Shown: positions 43,577 through 52,918 of the stretch, piece by piece
Layout: the number at the start of each line of letters is the position of its first letter
Position numbering within the stretch: position 1 is the first letter of the stretch
Assembly (NCBI RefSeq): GCF_030272705.1
Contig: NZ_JARFYM010000020.1
Span: forward strand, 47,436 to 111,435
Length of the DNA: 64,000 nucleotides
Direction of reading: 5' to 3'
DNA from: Rhizobium mayense
GTDB taxonomy: Bacteria; Pseudomonadota; Alphaproteobacteria; Rhizobiales; Rhizobiaceae
Notes under the pieces: model-generated
The model's input: only the letters and a program-made list of their open reading frames with translations
Told to the model about the DNA's origin: nothing
Databases searched by the model: none
Made by a program: the position numbers and the translations under genes

Positions 43577-43634
43577 TATCTTGCAGGAAAAATGTAGGAG
43601 TTTTATATATTCTTTGCAGAAATTCTGCAAGATA
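43577..43634. promoter_or_regulatory. Palindromic operator region before gabT
   Basis: TTGCAGAAATTCTGCAA (43614-43630) has 8-base arms around one base. A further arm TATCTTGCAG (43577-43586) matches the reverse complement CTGCAAGATA (43625-43634). The shared TTGCAG half-site occurs three times between the divergent regulator and gabT, fitting control of gabT-gabD and self-control of the regulator. Confidence 0.65.
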
Positions 43635-43661
43635 AGCTAGATTCCCCCTTGGAGCGCAACG

Positions 43662-44942
43662 ATGCCCGCGACAACCCTCACAGACCGGAAAAATGCAGCC
43701 ATTTCCCGCGGCGTCGGCATGCTCACGCAGGTTTACGCCGACCGGGCTGAGAATGCGGAGATCTGGGACAAAGAGGGACGCCGCTATATCGATTTTGCTT
43801 CCGGCATCGCGGTCGTCAACACCGGCCACCGCCATCCGCGCGTCATCGCTGCCGTCAAGGAACAGTTGGACCGCTTCACTCACACCTGCCATCAGCTCGT
43901 GCCTTATGAAAGCTATGTGCACCTTGCCGAACGCCTCAATGCGCTGACACCGGGCGATTTCGCCAAGAAGACCATTTTCGTCACCACTGGCGCAGAAGCT
44001 GTCGAAAATGCCGTGAAGATTGCCCGTGCCGCCACCGGCCGCTCGGCCATCATTGCGTTCGGCGGCGGATTCCACGGTCGGACTTTCATGGGCATGGCGC
44101 TGACCGGCAAGGTCGTGCCCTACAAGGTCGGCTTCGGCTCGATGCCGGGCGATGTCTTCCATGCGCCCTTCCCCGTGCCGCTGCATGGCGTCACCGCCGA
44201 ACAATCGCTGGCGGCGCTGAAGAAGCTGTTTGCCGCCGATGTCGATCCGCAACGGGTCGCCGCCATCATCATCGAGCCGGTGCAGGGCGAAGGCGGTTTT
44301 TATCCGGCGCCCGCCTCATTCATGAAGGCATTGCGCGAACTCTGCGACCAGCACGGCATTCTGCTGATCGCCGATGAAGTGCAGACGGGCTTTGCGCGTA
44401 CCGGCAAATTGTTTGCCATGGACCATCATGAGGTCGCTGCCGATCTTATGACCATGGCAAAAAGCCTCGCCGGCGGTTTTCCGCTTGCCGCCGTTACCGG
44501 CCGGGCCGAGATCATGGACGCGCCGGGACCGGGCGGTCTCGGCGGCACCTATGGCGGCAATCCGCTGGGCATCGCCGCCGCCCATGCAGTGCTCGACGTC
44601 ATCGTCGATGAGGACCTCTGCAACCGCGCCAATCAGCTCGGCTCCCGGCTGAAACAACGGCTGGAATCGCTGCGCGACAGGGTGCCGGAAATCGTCGATA
44701 TCCGCGGCCCCGGCTTCATGAATGCCGTCGAGTTCAACGATATCGCGACGAAGCTGCCGAGCGCGGAATTTGCCAACAAGGTGCGGCTGATCGCGCTCGA
44801 AAAGGGCCTGATCCTGCTCACCTGCGGCGTCTTCGGCAACGTCATCCGCTTCCTGTCGCCGATGACCATTCAGGACGAAGTCTTCAGCGAAGCGCTCGAC
44901 ATCCTGGAAGCTTCAATCCTGGAAGCGAGCGCCGCCAAATAA
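43662..44942 (+). CDS. gabT: 4-aminobutyrate--2-oxoglutarate transaminase
   Basis: GabT transfers the amino group of GABA to 2-oxoglutarate, giving succinate semialdehyde. The 426-aa class III aminotransferase shows RRYIDFASGIAVVNTGHRHP, FVTTGAEAVENAVKIARAAT, GGGFHGRTFMGMALTGK, PVQGEGGFYPAPASFM, IADEVQTGFARTGKLFAMDH and the PLP lysine at residue 267 (MAKSLAGGFPLAAV). It is followed 71 bases later by gabD, whose product oxidises the semialdehyde, and is divergent from the MerR-XRE-cupin regulator. Confidence 0.94.
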   Translation: MPATTLTDRKNAAISRGVGMLTQVYADRAENAEIWDKEGRRYIDFASGIAVVNTGHRHPRVIAAVKEQLDRFTHTCHQLVPYESYVHLAERLNALTPGDFAKKTIFVTTGAEAVENAVKIARAATGRSAIIAFGGGFHGRTFMGMALTGKVVPYKVGFGSMPGDVFHAPFPVPLHGVTAEQSLAALKKLFAADVDPQRVAAIIIEPVQGEGGFYPAPASFMKALRELCDQHGILLIADEVQTGFARTGKLFAMDHHEVAADLMTMAKSLAGGFPLAAVTGRAEIMDAPGPGGLGGTYGGNPLGIAAAHAVLDVIVDEDLCNRANQLGSRLKQRLESLRDRVPEIVDIRGPGFMNAVEFNDIATKLPSAEFANKVRLIALEKGLILLTCGVFGNVIRFLSPMTIQDEVFSEALDILEASILEASAAK

Positions 44943-45013
44943 CGGTACTCACACCCCGATTCTTCACGACCCGCCTGTCCGACGGGCGAAAAACTCTTCT
45001 TTGGAGAGATACC

Positions 45014-46495
45014 ATGTCGTTTACGACCGCAATGACCAGGCATGTCCCCTTCTCGTCGCCTTTCCTGCGCGCCGCCGGCTACATCAACGGCGTCTGGACG
45101 GCGGGCGATGCCACGAAAACCTTCGATGTCGTCAATCCGGCGACCGGCGAGGTGCTCGCTACGCTTCCCGACATGGGCGCCGCCGAAACCAAGGCTGCGA
45201 TCGACGCTGCCCATGCAGCTCAAGCTGCCTGGGCCGCCCGCCCGGCCAAGGAACGCAGCACCATCCTGCGCAAGTGGTTCGACCTAATAATTGCCAATGC
45301 CGATGAACTGGCTGCCATCCTGACGGCCGAAATGGGCAAACCGCTCACGGAGGCCAAGGGAGAAATCCTTTACGCCGCCGCCTATGTCGAATGGTATGCG
45401 GAGGAAGCCAAACGCATCTATGGCGAAACGATTCCCGCCCCGTCCACCGACAAGCGCATGATCGTCATTAAACAGCCCGTCGGCGTGGTCGGCACGATCA
45501 CGCCCTGGAATTTCCCGGCGGCGATGATCACCCGCAAGATCGCGCCGGCGCTCGCTGTCGGCTGCACCGTGGTTTCGAAGCCCGCCGAGCAGACGCCGCT
45601 GTCGGCGATCGCGCTGGCGGCGTTGGCCGAGAAGGCGGGCATTCCGGCAGGTGTCTTCAACGTCATCGTCGGCCTCGACGGTCCGGCGATCGGCCAGGAG
45701 CTGTGCAGCAATGCCAAGGTGCGCAAGATCAGCTTCACCGGTTCGACCGAGGTCGGGCGCATCCTCATGCGCCAATGCGCCGACCAGATCAAGAAAGTCA
45801 GCCTGGAACTCGGCGGCAATGCACCTTTCATCGTCTTCGACGACGCCGATCTCGACGCTGCCGTCGAAGGGGCATTGGCTTCGAAGTACCGCAATGCCGG
45901 CCAGACTTGTGTCTGCGCCAACCGGATCTACGTGCAGTCCGGTGTCTACGATGCCTTTGCTGCCAAGCTCGCCGCCAAGGTGGCGGAGCTAGCGGTCGGG
46001 GACGGGTTCAAGCCCGGCGTCACGATCGGCCCGCTGATCGACGAACAGGGCATCGCCAAGGTCGAGGATCATGTTCGCGACGCCGTGTCGAAGGGCGCAA
46101 AGGTGCTCACCGGCGGCAAGCGCATCGAAGGCGCCGGCACCTTCTTCGCACCGACCATCCTGACCGGCATCGACCGGAGCATGAAGGTTGCCCGCGAGGA
46201 AACATTCGGTCCGGTCGCGCCGCTCTTCCGCTTCGAGACGGTGGATGATGTGATTGCCCAGGCGAACGACACCGAATTCGGCCTCGCCGCCTATTTCTTC
46301 GCCGGCGACCTCAAGAAGGTCTGGCGGGTTGCCGAAGCGCTGGAATACGGCATGGTCGGCATCAACACAGGCCTGATGTCTTCGGAGACGGCGCCTTTTG
46401 GCGGCATCAAACAATCCGGCCTCGGCCGCGAAGGCTCGCGTCACGGTGCCGACGACTATCTCGAAATGAAATATCTCTGCATCGGAAATGTGTAA
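45014..46495 (+). CDS. gabD: Succinate-semialdehyde dehydrogenase (NADP+)
   Basis: GabD oxidises succinate semialdehyde to succinate, completing GABA breakdown. The 493-aa aldehyde dehydrogenase has VVNPATGEVLATLPDMGAAE, VGVVGTITPWNFPAAMITRK, FTGSTEVGRIL, the Glu in SLELGGNAPFIVFDDAD and the catalytic Cys299 in AGQTCVCANRIYVQSG. GAGAGA lies just upstream of the start. It forms a two-gene operon with gabT. Confidence 0.94.
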   Translation: MSFTTAMTRHVPFSSPFLRAAGYINGVWTAGDATKTFDVVNPATGEVLATLPDMGAAETKAAIDAAHAAQAAWAARPAKERSTILRKWFDLIIANADELAAILTAEMGKPLTEAKGEILYAAAYVEWYAEEAKRIYGETIPAPSTDKRMIVIKQPVGVVGTITPWNFPAAMITRKIAPALAVGCTVVSKPAEQTPLSAIALAALAEKAGIPAGVFNVIVGLDGPAIGQELCSNAKVRKISFTGSTEVGRILMRQCADQIKKVSLELGGNAPFIVFDDADLDAAVEGALASKYRNAGQTCVCANRIYVQSGVYDAFAAKLAAKVAELAVGDGFKPGVTIGPLIDEQGIAKVEDHVRDAVSKGAKVLTGGKRIEGAGTFFAPTILTGIDRSMKVAREETFGPVAPLFRFETVDDVIAQANDTEFGLAAYFFAGDLKKVWRVAEALEYGMVGINTGLMSSETAPFGGIKQSGLGREGSRHGADDYLEMKYLCIGNV

Positions 46496-46519
46496 GCCAG
46501 TTCGGCATCGGCCAGAGCA

Positions 46520-47293
46520 TCAGGTCGAGGTGACGTGGATGTGGCCTTGCCACAGACGCGCCGCCGTCAGCTTTCCGGAACGGAAGGCCCCGGTGTCTAT
46601 GTTGAGCCGAAGCCCATGCGCCTCGGCTTGCTTCACCGGCGTATGGCCGTGGATAATCAGCTTCGGCAGCGGCTGCGCGCTGTCGTAGAAGCGCGAGCGG
46701 ATGAAAACGAGGTCGTCATCATCCTGCGCCGCGATCGTCCGCTCGGGATCAATACCGGCATGGACGAACAGCACCTGCGGCGTATCCAGCAGGATCGGCA
46801 GCCGTCGGAGAAAATTGAGATGATCGTCGGGTAGCCAGGTCCGTATGAAAGTGTCGAGTTTTTTCTGTCGGGGATATTGCTGCCGCAACGTTTGGATATC
46901 GACGCCATAGGAATTCAGCGTCGCCTCACCGCCAAGCGCCACCCAGTCGTCCAGGGATATTTCACCATCGGCATAGGCGAGCATGGCCATTTCATGATTG
47001 CCAGTGAGGCAGATCCGGTCGAAACCATTCGGCAGCGGCGCCATCAGCCGGCTGACGACTTGCGCCGAGGCTGGACCGCGATCGATATAATCACCAAGCA
47101 TGACAATCAGCTTGCCGCCGGGCAGCTCGGCAGCATCGGCGAAAATCTTGCGCTCCAGCGCACTGAGCAGGTCGTAGCGGCCATGTACGTCGCCGATTAC
47201 ATAGGTCGGCATGTCCAGGATATCGAGCCGCTCGCGACGCCGACGTTGGTTGAAGCCGCGAGTCGTTTTCTCGCGTATGGTATTTGCCGCCAT
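46520..47293 (-). CDS. Calcineurin-type metallophosphoesterase
   Basis: The 257-aa protein carries the Ser/Thr-phosphatase-type metal motifs in order: VIGDVHGRYDLL, MLGDYIDRGPAS, CLTGNHEMAM and IIHGHTPVKQAE, plus a final DTGAFRSGKLTA. The group includes bacterial PrpA-like protein phosphatases and diadenosine tetraphosphatases; the substrate is not clear. The start at 47293 has GAGGGA six bases upstream and is preferred to the internal ATG at 47212, although the first 27 residues are basic and unconserved. Confidence 0.87.
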   Translation of the reverse strand: MAANTIREKTTRGFNQRRRRERLDILDMPTYVIGDVHGRYDLLSALERKIFADAAELPGGKLIVMLGDYIDRGPASAQVVSRLMAPLPNGFDRICLTGNHEMAMLAYADGEISLDDWVALGGEATLNSYGVDIQTLRQQYPRQKKLDTFIRTWLPDDHLNFLRRLPILLDTPQVLFVHAGIDPERTIAAQDDDDLVFIRSRFYDSAQPLPKLIIHGHTPVKQAEAHGLRLNIDTGAFRSGKLTAARLWQGHIHVTST

Positions 47294-47543
47294 GAAATTC
47301 CCTCATCGAAATGTCACCATCCCGAGCGCTCTGACCGTCGTAAGCAGAAATAATCGAAAAGCGACTATTCTTTGCCGAACACCGGAATAAACGCTTCCGC
47401 CCGACGTCTATACCGATGGAAGTGACCAATTAAAGAATCGCCTTGCGGCAAAGCGTCCCGAACGCAGCCATTCCTCATAATGAAAGTTGACACAACATGT
47501 CCACAATTCTATCGCGCTCGGTGATCCGGCAGAAGGACTTTTC

Positions 47544-47912
47544 ATGACCAAAATCATTATCAGGCTCGGCCTCGCCGCCATTCTCGCTATCGGCCTTGCC
47601 GGCCAGGCTCTTGCGCATGCGCAGCTGGTGTCTGCGACCCCTGCGGACAAGAGTACGGTCAAGAGCTCGCCCAGCGAACTGGATCTTACCTTCACCGAGG
47701 GCCTGAACTTGAAATTCTCCGGCATCAAGGTGACCGGCCCCGACAAGGCCGCCGTCAAGCTCGGCGAACCCATGCTGATGCCGAGCGACACCGTGTTGAT
47801 GGTTCCCGTCTCCGAAACGCTTGGCGCCGGCACCTACACCGTCGAATGGCATGCCCTTTCCACCGATGGCCATAAGACCAATGGCAGCTACACGTTCACA
47901 GTAAAACCTTGA
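47544..47912 (+). CDS. copC: Periplasmic copper-binding protein CopC
   Basis: CopC binds copper in the periplasm and delivers it for import through CopD. The 122-aa protein has a signal peptide (ends QALAHAQ, with the mature His at the N-terminus as copper ligand), then LVSATPADKSTVKSSPSELD and the C-terminal EWHALSTDGHKTNGSYTFTV with further His/Asp ligands. The ATG at 47544 has AAGGA upstream. It overlaps copD by 4 bases. Confidence 0.9.
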   Translation: MTKIIIRLGLAAILAIGLAGQALAHAQLVSATPADKSTVKSSPSELDLTFTEGLNLKFSGIKVTGPDKAAVKLGEPMLMPSDTVLMVPVSETLGAGTYTVEWHALSTDGHKTNGSYTFTVKP

Positions 47913-48796
47913 TCGACCCCAACTCAGCGCTCCAGGCGTGCCGCTTTTTTCACGATGCATCCCTGATGCTTCTATGGGGCGCCTCGGCCTTTCTCTGCCT
48001 TCTGGTGCCAAAGGCGCTCGCGGGCAGGGTCTGGCGCATGTTCGGCGCCGGACCCCTCCTTACCGCGCTGATCGCCGGCCTTGCGACCGTCGCCTCGCTG
48101 CCGCTTGAAACAGCGACTATCGGCAACGGCTGGAGCGATGCTTTCAACGCCGGCGCGATCCACGACGTCCTGTTCGAAACGACGGTCGGCCAAGCCTGGC
48201 AGGCGCAAGCCGCTGCGGCCATCATCCTCGTTCTCGCTTTCCTGGCGTCGAAAGATTGGCGCCTTCCCGTCGTGGCTCTGGGCTCCGGTCTCGGGCTTGC
48301 AGCGCTGACGCTGACCGGACATGCTTCGATGCATGAGGGCTGGCTGAAGCTGGCGCACCGCGGCAACGATATCCTTCATCTCCTGACCGGCGGCGGCTGG
48401 CTGGGCGCTTTGCTGCCGCTGATCCCCATTCTTCGGCTTTTGAATACGCCAGAATGCCGGGAGCAGGCGCTGCTGGCGCTTCGGCGCTTCTCCACTGTCG
48501 GACATGGCGCCGTGGCGCTGGTCATCGTTTCCGGCATCATCAATACCATGCTGGTTCTCCGACGCCTGCCGACCGACTGGTCGTCCCCCTATCAGGCGCA
48601 GCTCGCCATCAAAATCGCGCTTGTCGCCGGCATGAGCCTGCTCGCGATCGTCAACCGCTATGTCTTCGTGCCTCGCATCCGGGGTGATCGGGCGCGGGCT
48701 TTGAGCGCCATCCGCCTCGGCGCTATTGCCGAGGTCGTTCTCGGTATCGCCGTCATCGCCCTGGTCGCCGTCCTCGGCGTGCTCGAGCCCGTCTGA
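47909..48796 (+). CDS. copD: Copper import membrane protein CopD
   Basis: CopD is the inner-membrane partner of CopC. The 295-aa protein has about eight membrane helices and conserved His residues, for example LTLTGHASMHEGW and LAHRGNDILHLLTGGGWLGA. The start is TTG inside the copC stop codon, giving a 4-base overlap and translational coupling. The two-gene copCD unit stands apart from the copper efflux operon at 58-63.6 kb. Confidence 0.88.
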   Translation: MIDPNSALQACRFFHDASLMLLWGASAFLCLLVPKALAGRVWRMFGAGPLLTALIAGLATVASLPLETATIGNGWSDAFNAGAIHDVLFETTVGQAWQAQAAAAIILVLAFLASKDWRLPVVALGSGLGLAALTLTGHASMHEGWLKLAHRGNDILHLLTGGGWLGALLPLIPILRLLNTPECREQALLALRRFSTVGHGAVALVIVSGIINTMLVLRRLPTDWSSPYQAQLAIKIALVAGMSLLAIVNRYVFVPRIRGDRARALSAIRLGAIAEVVLGIAVIALVAVLGVLEPV

Positions 48797-48799
48797 CCG

Positions 48800-49570
48800 T
48801 CAAGCCGAAAGCGACGTCACCACCGCGCGAACCGCCTCGGGATCCTGCGTCAACGGCCTGTATTCGAGACCGACCCTGCCGCGATAGCCGTGGTCAAACA
48901 GCCAGTTCAGACGATCGAGCAGATCGATCCCGCCGGTGCCGGGATCGTTGCGGCCGGGGTGATCGGCGACATGGACGTGCACGATGCGATCGACGCGCCC
49001 GCCGATTACATCCTCCGTCCGCTCGCCCATCACGGCCGAGTGGTAGATATCATAGACGATGCCGATTTCCGGCCGGCCGACCTCGTCGACGATATCCAAG
49101 CCTTCCGTCGTCGAGGACAAATAGTAGCCGACATGATCGATCCGGGTGTTCAGGGGCTCAAGGCCGAGGCGTACGCCCGAGCCCTTCAGAATGTCGGCGC
49201 CCGCGCTCAGGGCGGAGATTAGTGCTGAGCGCTGCGTGGCACGCGAAAATTCAGGCAGATCGTCACCCGCCTGCGCGATCAAAACCGGAGCGCCCAGGCG
49301 CTGAGCAACGGTGACGGATCGCTGAAGCCCTTCCAGCCACCTCTCCTTATTCGCCGGATTCGTCAGCGCGATCATCGGTTCGGCGACCAGGCCCGAAACG
49401 GCGATGCCGGTCTCCGCTACCGCCGATGCGATTGCGTCCAGATCCTTGTTCGTCCAGCGCCAGAACTCGACTGCATTCAAGCCCGCCCGATGCGCCATTC
49501 GGATGCGGTCGGCAAAATTATCGCCTTCGCGGGCGAACAGCCATTCGATACATGCCGAAAATTGCCGCAT
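48800..49570 (-). CDS. Hydroxypyruvate isomerase-like TIM-barrel sugar isomerase
   Basis: The 256-aa AP-endonuclease-2-type TIM barrel has FADRIRMAHRAGLNAVEFWR, LGLEPLNTRIDHVGYYLSST, IGIVYDIYHSAVMGE and HVHVADHPGRNDPGTGGIDL, with the metal-binding Glu, Asp, His residues of the hydroxypyruvate isomerase/otnI group. It probably isomerises a sugar or sugar acid brought in by the nearby ABC importer. The ATG at 49570 has GGAGGAG upstream. It is convergent with copD. Confidence 0.82.
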   Translation of the reverse strand: MRQFSACIEWLFAREGDNFADRIRMAHRAGLNAVEFWRWTNKDLDAIASAVAETGIAVSGLVAEPMIALTNPANKERWLEGLQRSVTVAQRLGAPVLIAQAGDDLPEFSRATQRSALISALSAGADILKGSGVRLGLEPLNTRIDHVGYYLSSTTEGLDIVDEVGRPEIGIVYDIYHSAVMGERTEDVIGGRVDRIVHVHVADHPGRNDPGTGGIDLLDRLNWLFDHGYRGRVGLEYRPLTQDPEAVRAVVTSLSA

Positions 49571-49639
49571 GAAAATCTCCTCCAAACAATATGTTCTGAG
49601 GAGTGCGCCATATCGGCGGCAACGGCAAGAGGCCGGCGC

Positions 49640-50578
49640 CTAGAATTGCGAGGCGGATCGGCGCAGGGAGGGCTGGGCACCTTCGACGCTCATTGCTGTC
49701 ACCATTCGCATGTCCCGGCGGAAATCCGAAGGCGACATGCCGGCGATGTGACGGAAGGATTTGTTGAAGGCGCTGATCGAGCCGAAGCCGCTGTCCATAG
49801 CCACCTGCAACACGTTGGCGCCCTCGCGCATCAGCATCGCCTGAGCACGCGACAGGCGCAGCAGGTTGACATATTTGCTGAGCGTCATGCCGGTGCATTT
49901 CTTGAAGAGGTTCATCGCATATTTCGGATGCAGATCCGCCGCCCTGGCAATATCGACCGTATCGATATCGTGCAGGAAATTGCCCGCGATGAAATCGCAC
50001 ATGCGCGCCAGGCTGCGCGAGGATTGCGGATGGACGTGCTCGTTCGGCTCATACTCCCCCTTTTCCGGCAGCATGCGATAGGGCTCGAAGGCGATGCGCT
50101 CCAGGCGCAGCAGGAGTTCGGCGACGGCATGTTCGGCCTTGGCCGGATCGCCGGAGCGGGCGTAGCGATACCAGCGAGCGAAATTCTCGTGGTCGGCAGA
50201 GTCCGTTGCTGAAGTCACCAGAGTTTCGCCCCGCATCAGGCGGCCGGAAATATCGAGCGGCAGGCGCATACGGAAGAAATGCACCAGCGGCAAATGCGCG
50301 CCGGCATAAATCGAATCCTCTGACGAATCATCCATCTGGTGGGGTTGCCCACCCCAGAACAGGCAGATATCGCCGGCGTTGAGCTGAATTTCATGGTCAT
50401 TCATACGGTAGTGAACCGTGCCGCGTATCAGGTAATTCACTTCGACCTGGGCATGCCAATGCGGCTTCACCATCGGGGGCGGATGGGAATGAAACATCTG
50501 CAGGGTCGTCGGCAGCCCCTCGATGCTGCTCGCACCCGGCTGATAAACCGCACGATGACCTACCTTACTTTCCGCCAA
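49640..50578 (-). CDS. AraC-family regulator with cupin domain
   Basis: The 312-aa protein has an N-terminal cupin (KPHWHAQVEVNYLIRGTVHY, NAGDICLFWGGQPHQMD) and a C-terminal AraC double HTH (IDTVDIARAADLHPKYAMNL, NVLQVAMDSGFGSISAFNKS, FRHIAGMSPSDFRRDMR). It likely controls the divergent sugar ABC operon in response to its substrate. The start is TTG with AAGGA eight bases upstream. It lies just above the TIM-barrel isomerase gene on the same strand. Confidence 0.9.
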   Translation of the reverse strand: MAESKVGHRAVYQPGASSIEGLPTTLQMFHSHPPPMVKPHWHAQVEVNYLIRGTVHYRMNDHEIQLNAGDICLFWGGQPHQMDDSSEDSIYAGAHLPLVHFFRMRLPLDISGRLMRGETLVTSATDSADHENFARWYRYARSGDPAKAEHAVAELLLRLERIAFEPYRMLPEKGEYEPNEHVHPQSSRSLARMCDFIAGNFLHDIDTVDIARAADLHPKYAMNLFKKCTGMTLSKYVNLLRLSRAQAMLMREGANVLQVAMDSGFGSISAFNKSFRHIAGMSPSDFRRDMRMVTAMSVEGAQPSLRRSASQF

Positions 50579-50670
50579 GTCGATGTTCCTTTTTTAGGAG
50601 ACAGAAGCGCACCGAGAGTTAGTTTAAGCGCGTTCGCTAGAGGACGGCAATTGAAAAGGGAGGATTTTCA

Positions 50671-51945
50671 ATGCGCTTAAAACTTCTTGGCGCGACGGCA
50701 CTCGTCGCGTTGTTTGCCACCGGCTCTGCCTTTGCCGCGCAAACCACCATCACCGTCTGGAGCTGGAACGTCGCCGCATCGGCGCTGAAATCCACGCTCG
50801 AGGGCTTCAACAAGAAATATCCGGATATCAAGGTCGATGTGCAGGACATCGGCAATCCGCAGGTCTTCGACAAGATGCTGGCTGCCTGCGCGGCTGGCGG
50901 CGAAGGACTGCCTGACGTCATGTCGATCGAAAATCATAAGGCCGCGATCTTCTGGAACCGTTTCCCGGACTGCCTGACTGATCTGACGAAGCTGGGCTAT
51001 ACCGACGACATCAAAAAGCAATTCCCGGATTTCAAGCGCGCCGAGCTTGAAGTCGGCGATGCCGCCTTCGCCATGCCGTGGGATTCCGGTCCGGTCGCCA
51101 TGTTCTATCGTCGCGATTTCTACAAGAACGCCGGCATCGATCCGGCATCGATCAAGACATGGGACGATTTCATCGCCGCCGGCAAAAAGATCTCCGCCGC
51201 CAATCCGGGTGTGGTGATGTCGCAGGCCGACCTGAACGGCGATAGCGAATGGTTCCGCATGCTCGCCAACGAGCAGGGTTGTGGCTATTTTTCGGCCGAC
51301 GGCCAGAACATCACCATCAACCAGCCGGCCTGCATCGCAGCGCTCGACAAGGTCAAGGCGATGAAGGACGCCGGCACCCTGACCGCCGCCAACTGGTCTG
51401 AAAAGGTGCAGTCCAACACGGCTGGCAAGGTCGCGACACAGATGTATGGCGGCTGGTATGACGGCACCATCCGCTCCACATCGCCGGATCTCTCGGGCAA
51501 ATGGGGCGTCTATCTGATGCCGAGCATGACGGCCGACGGCCAGCATGCTGCCAATCTCGGCGGTTCTTCGTTGGCAATCGCCAACAATTCGCCGAACAAG
51601 GAAGCCGCCTGGAAGTTTGTCAACTACGCGCTCGGCACCAATGAAGGGCAGGTTACCATGCTGAAGTCCTTCGGCCTCGTGCCGTCGCTGCTGTCAGCCG
51701 TGAAGGACCCCTTCGTCAACGAGCCGCTGCCCTATTATGACAACCAGAAGATCTGGATCGATATCCTCGGAACTCTGCCGAAGATCAGCCCCAGCCCGGG
51801 CACCCAGTATTTCAGCGATGCCGACGCCGTCTTCAAGGCAGTACAGACGAAATACCTCGCCGGCGGCTATCCGGATGGAAAGACCGCGCTTGCCGACGCT
51901 GCCCAGCAGATCGCTTCCGCAACCGGACTTCCGATCGCCAAGTGA
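50671..51945 (+). CDS. Sugar ABC transporter substrate-binding protein
   Basis: The 424-aa family 1 extracellular solute-binding protein begins with a signal peptide (LLGATALVALFATGSAFAAQ). The mature part shows TITVWSWNVAASALKSTLEG, KYPDIKVDVQDIG, and AAWKFVNYALGTNEGQVTM. The start has GGAGG six bases upstream. It heads an operon with two permeases and an ATPase; the neighbours (isomerase, oxidoreductase fusion) suggest a sugar or polyol, not identified. Confidence 0.92.
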   Translation: MRLKLLGATALVALFATGSAFAAQTTITVWSWNVAASALKSTLEGFNKKYPDIKVDVQDIGNPQVFDKMLAACAAGGEGLPDVMSIENHKAAIFWNRFPDCLTDLTKLGYTDDIKKQFPDFKRAELEVGDAAFAMPWDSGPVAMFYRRDFYKNAGIDPASIKTWDDFIAAGKKISAANPGVVMSQADLNGDSEWFRMLANEQGCGYFSADGQNITINQPACIAALDKVKAMKDAGTLTAANWSEKVQSNTAGKVATQMYGGWYDGTIRSTSPDLSGKWGVYLMPSMTADGQHAANLGGSSLAIANNSPNKEAAWKFVNYALGTNEGQVTMLKSFGLVPSLLSAVKDPFVNEPLPYYDNQKIWIDILGTLPKISPSPGTQYFSDADAVFKAVQTKYLAGGYPDGKTALADAAQQIASATGLPIAK

Positions 51946-52057
51946 GTTATACAGCCGGCCGCGTTCCGACGCGCCCGGCATCCCCGCCGCCTCGGAGGCG
52001 GCGGCGGGGATATGGCTTCATACGCCGATTCGCTAGGCATAAAAGGAGAAGGCATTC

Positions 52058-52918
52058 ATGCGGTTGCGAAACCGGAGCGCCTATGCGTTCCTTGCACCCT
52101 ATTTCCTGGTGTTCGCCACCTTCTGGATCTGGCCGATCATCTATTCGTTCCTGATCTCGTTTCAGAACACGCGCGTCAATCCATGGGTATTCAGCGTCTC
52201 GATCAACTGGGGACGCCTGTTCGGCGACCCGGCCTTCTACAACGCTCTCGCAAACACGCTGATCATCCTGGTCATTCAGGTTCCGGTGATGATCTCGCTC
52301 GCCACCGTCATGGCGGTGCTGCTGAACTCGCCGCTTCTGAAGGCGCAAAGCCTGTTCCGCTTTGCCTTCTTCGCTCCCGTCGTGGTCGGCGAAGTGGCCT
52401 ATGCCGCAGTCTTCCGGCTGATGTTCAATGTGGATTTCGGCATCATCAACAAGCTGCTGGGCGGCATCGGTATCGCACCGGTTTCCTGGTTTTCCGAAGC
52501 GCATGCCGCCATGCTGCTCATTATCATCGCCGTGACCTGGCGCTGGTCCGGCTACAACGCGATCATCATCCTGTCCGGGCTGCAATCGATCCCGGAGGAT
52601 GTCTATGAGGCCGCCACGCTCGACCGTGTCAGCCGCATCAAGCAATTCTTCTACATTACCCTGCCGCTGTTGAAGCCGATCATCCTCTTTTGCGTGGTGC
52701 TATCGGTCATCGGTACGATGCAGCTCTTCACCGAGCCCTTCCTGATCACCAATCGCGGCGGTCCAGGCGGTGCGACGGAAACGCTCGGCCTCTTGCTCTA
52801 TCGCCAGGGTTTCCAGTCGCTGAACTTCGGCTACGCCTCGGCCATTGCCTACACCATGGCGGCGCTCGCCGTAGCCATCTCTCTTCTCAATCTCTGGGTG
52901 GGGCGCGAACCGAAATGA
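52058..52918 (+). CDS. Sugar ABC transporter permease (MalF type)
   Basis: The 286-aa membrane protein has six helices beginning AYAFLAPYFLVFATFWIW and the permease EAA loop DVYEAATLDRVSRIKQFFYI, followed by TLPLLKPIILF, which docks with the ATPase. An AGGAG site precedes the ATG. It overlaps the second permease by 4 bases. Confidence 0.92.
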   Translation: MRLRNRSAYAFLAPYFLVFATFWIWPIIYSFLISFQNTRVNPWVFSVSINWGRLFGDPAFYNALANTLIILVIQVPVMISLATVMAVLLNSPLLKAQSLFRFAFFAPVVVGEVAYAAVFRLMFNVDFGIINKLLGGIGIAPVSWFSEAHAAMLLIIIAVTWRWSGYNAIIILSGLQSIPEDVYEAATLDRVSRIKQFFYITLPLLKPIILFCVVLSVIGTMQLFTEPFLITNRGGPGGATETLGLLLYRQGFQSLNFGYASAIAYTMAALAVAISLLNLWVGREPK

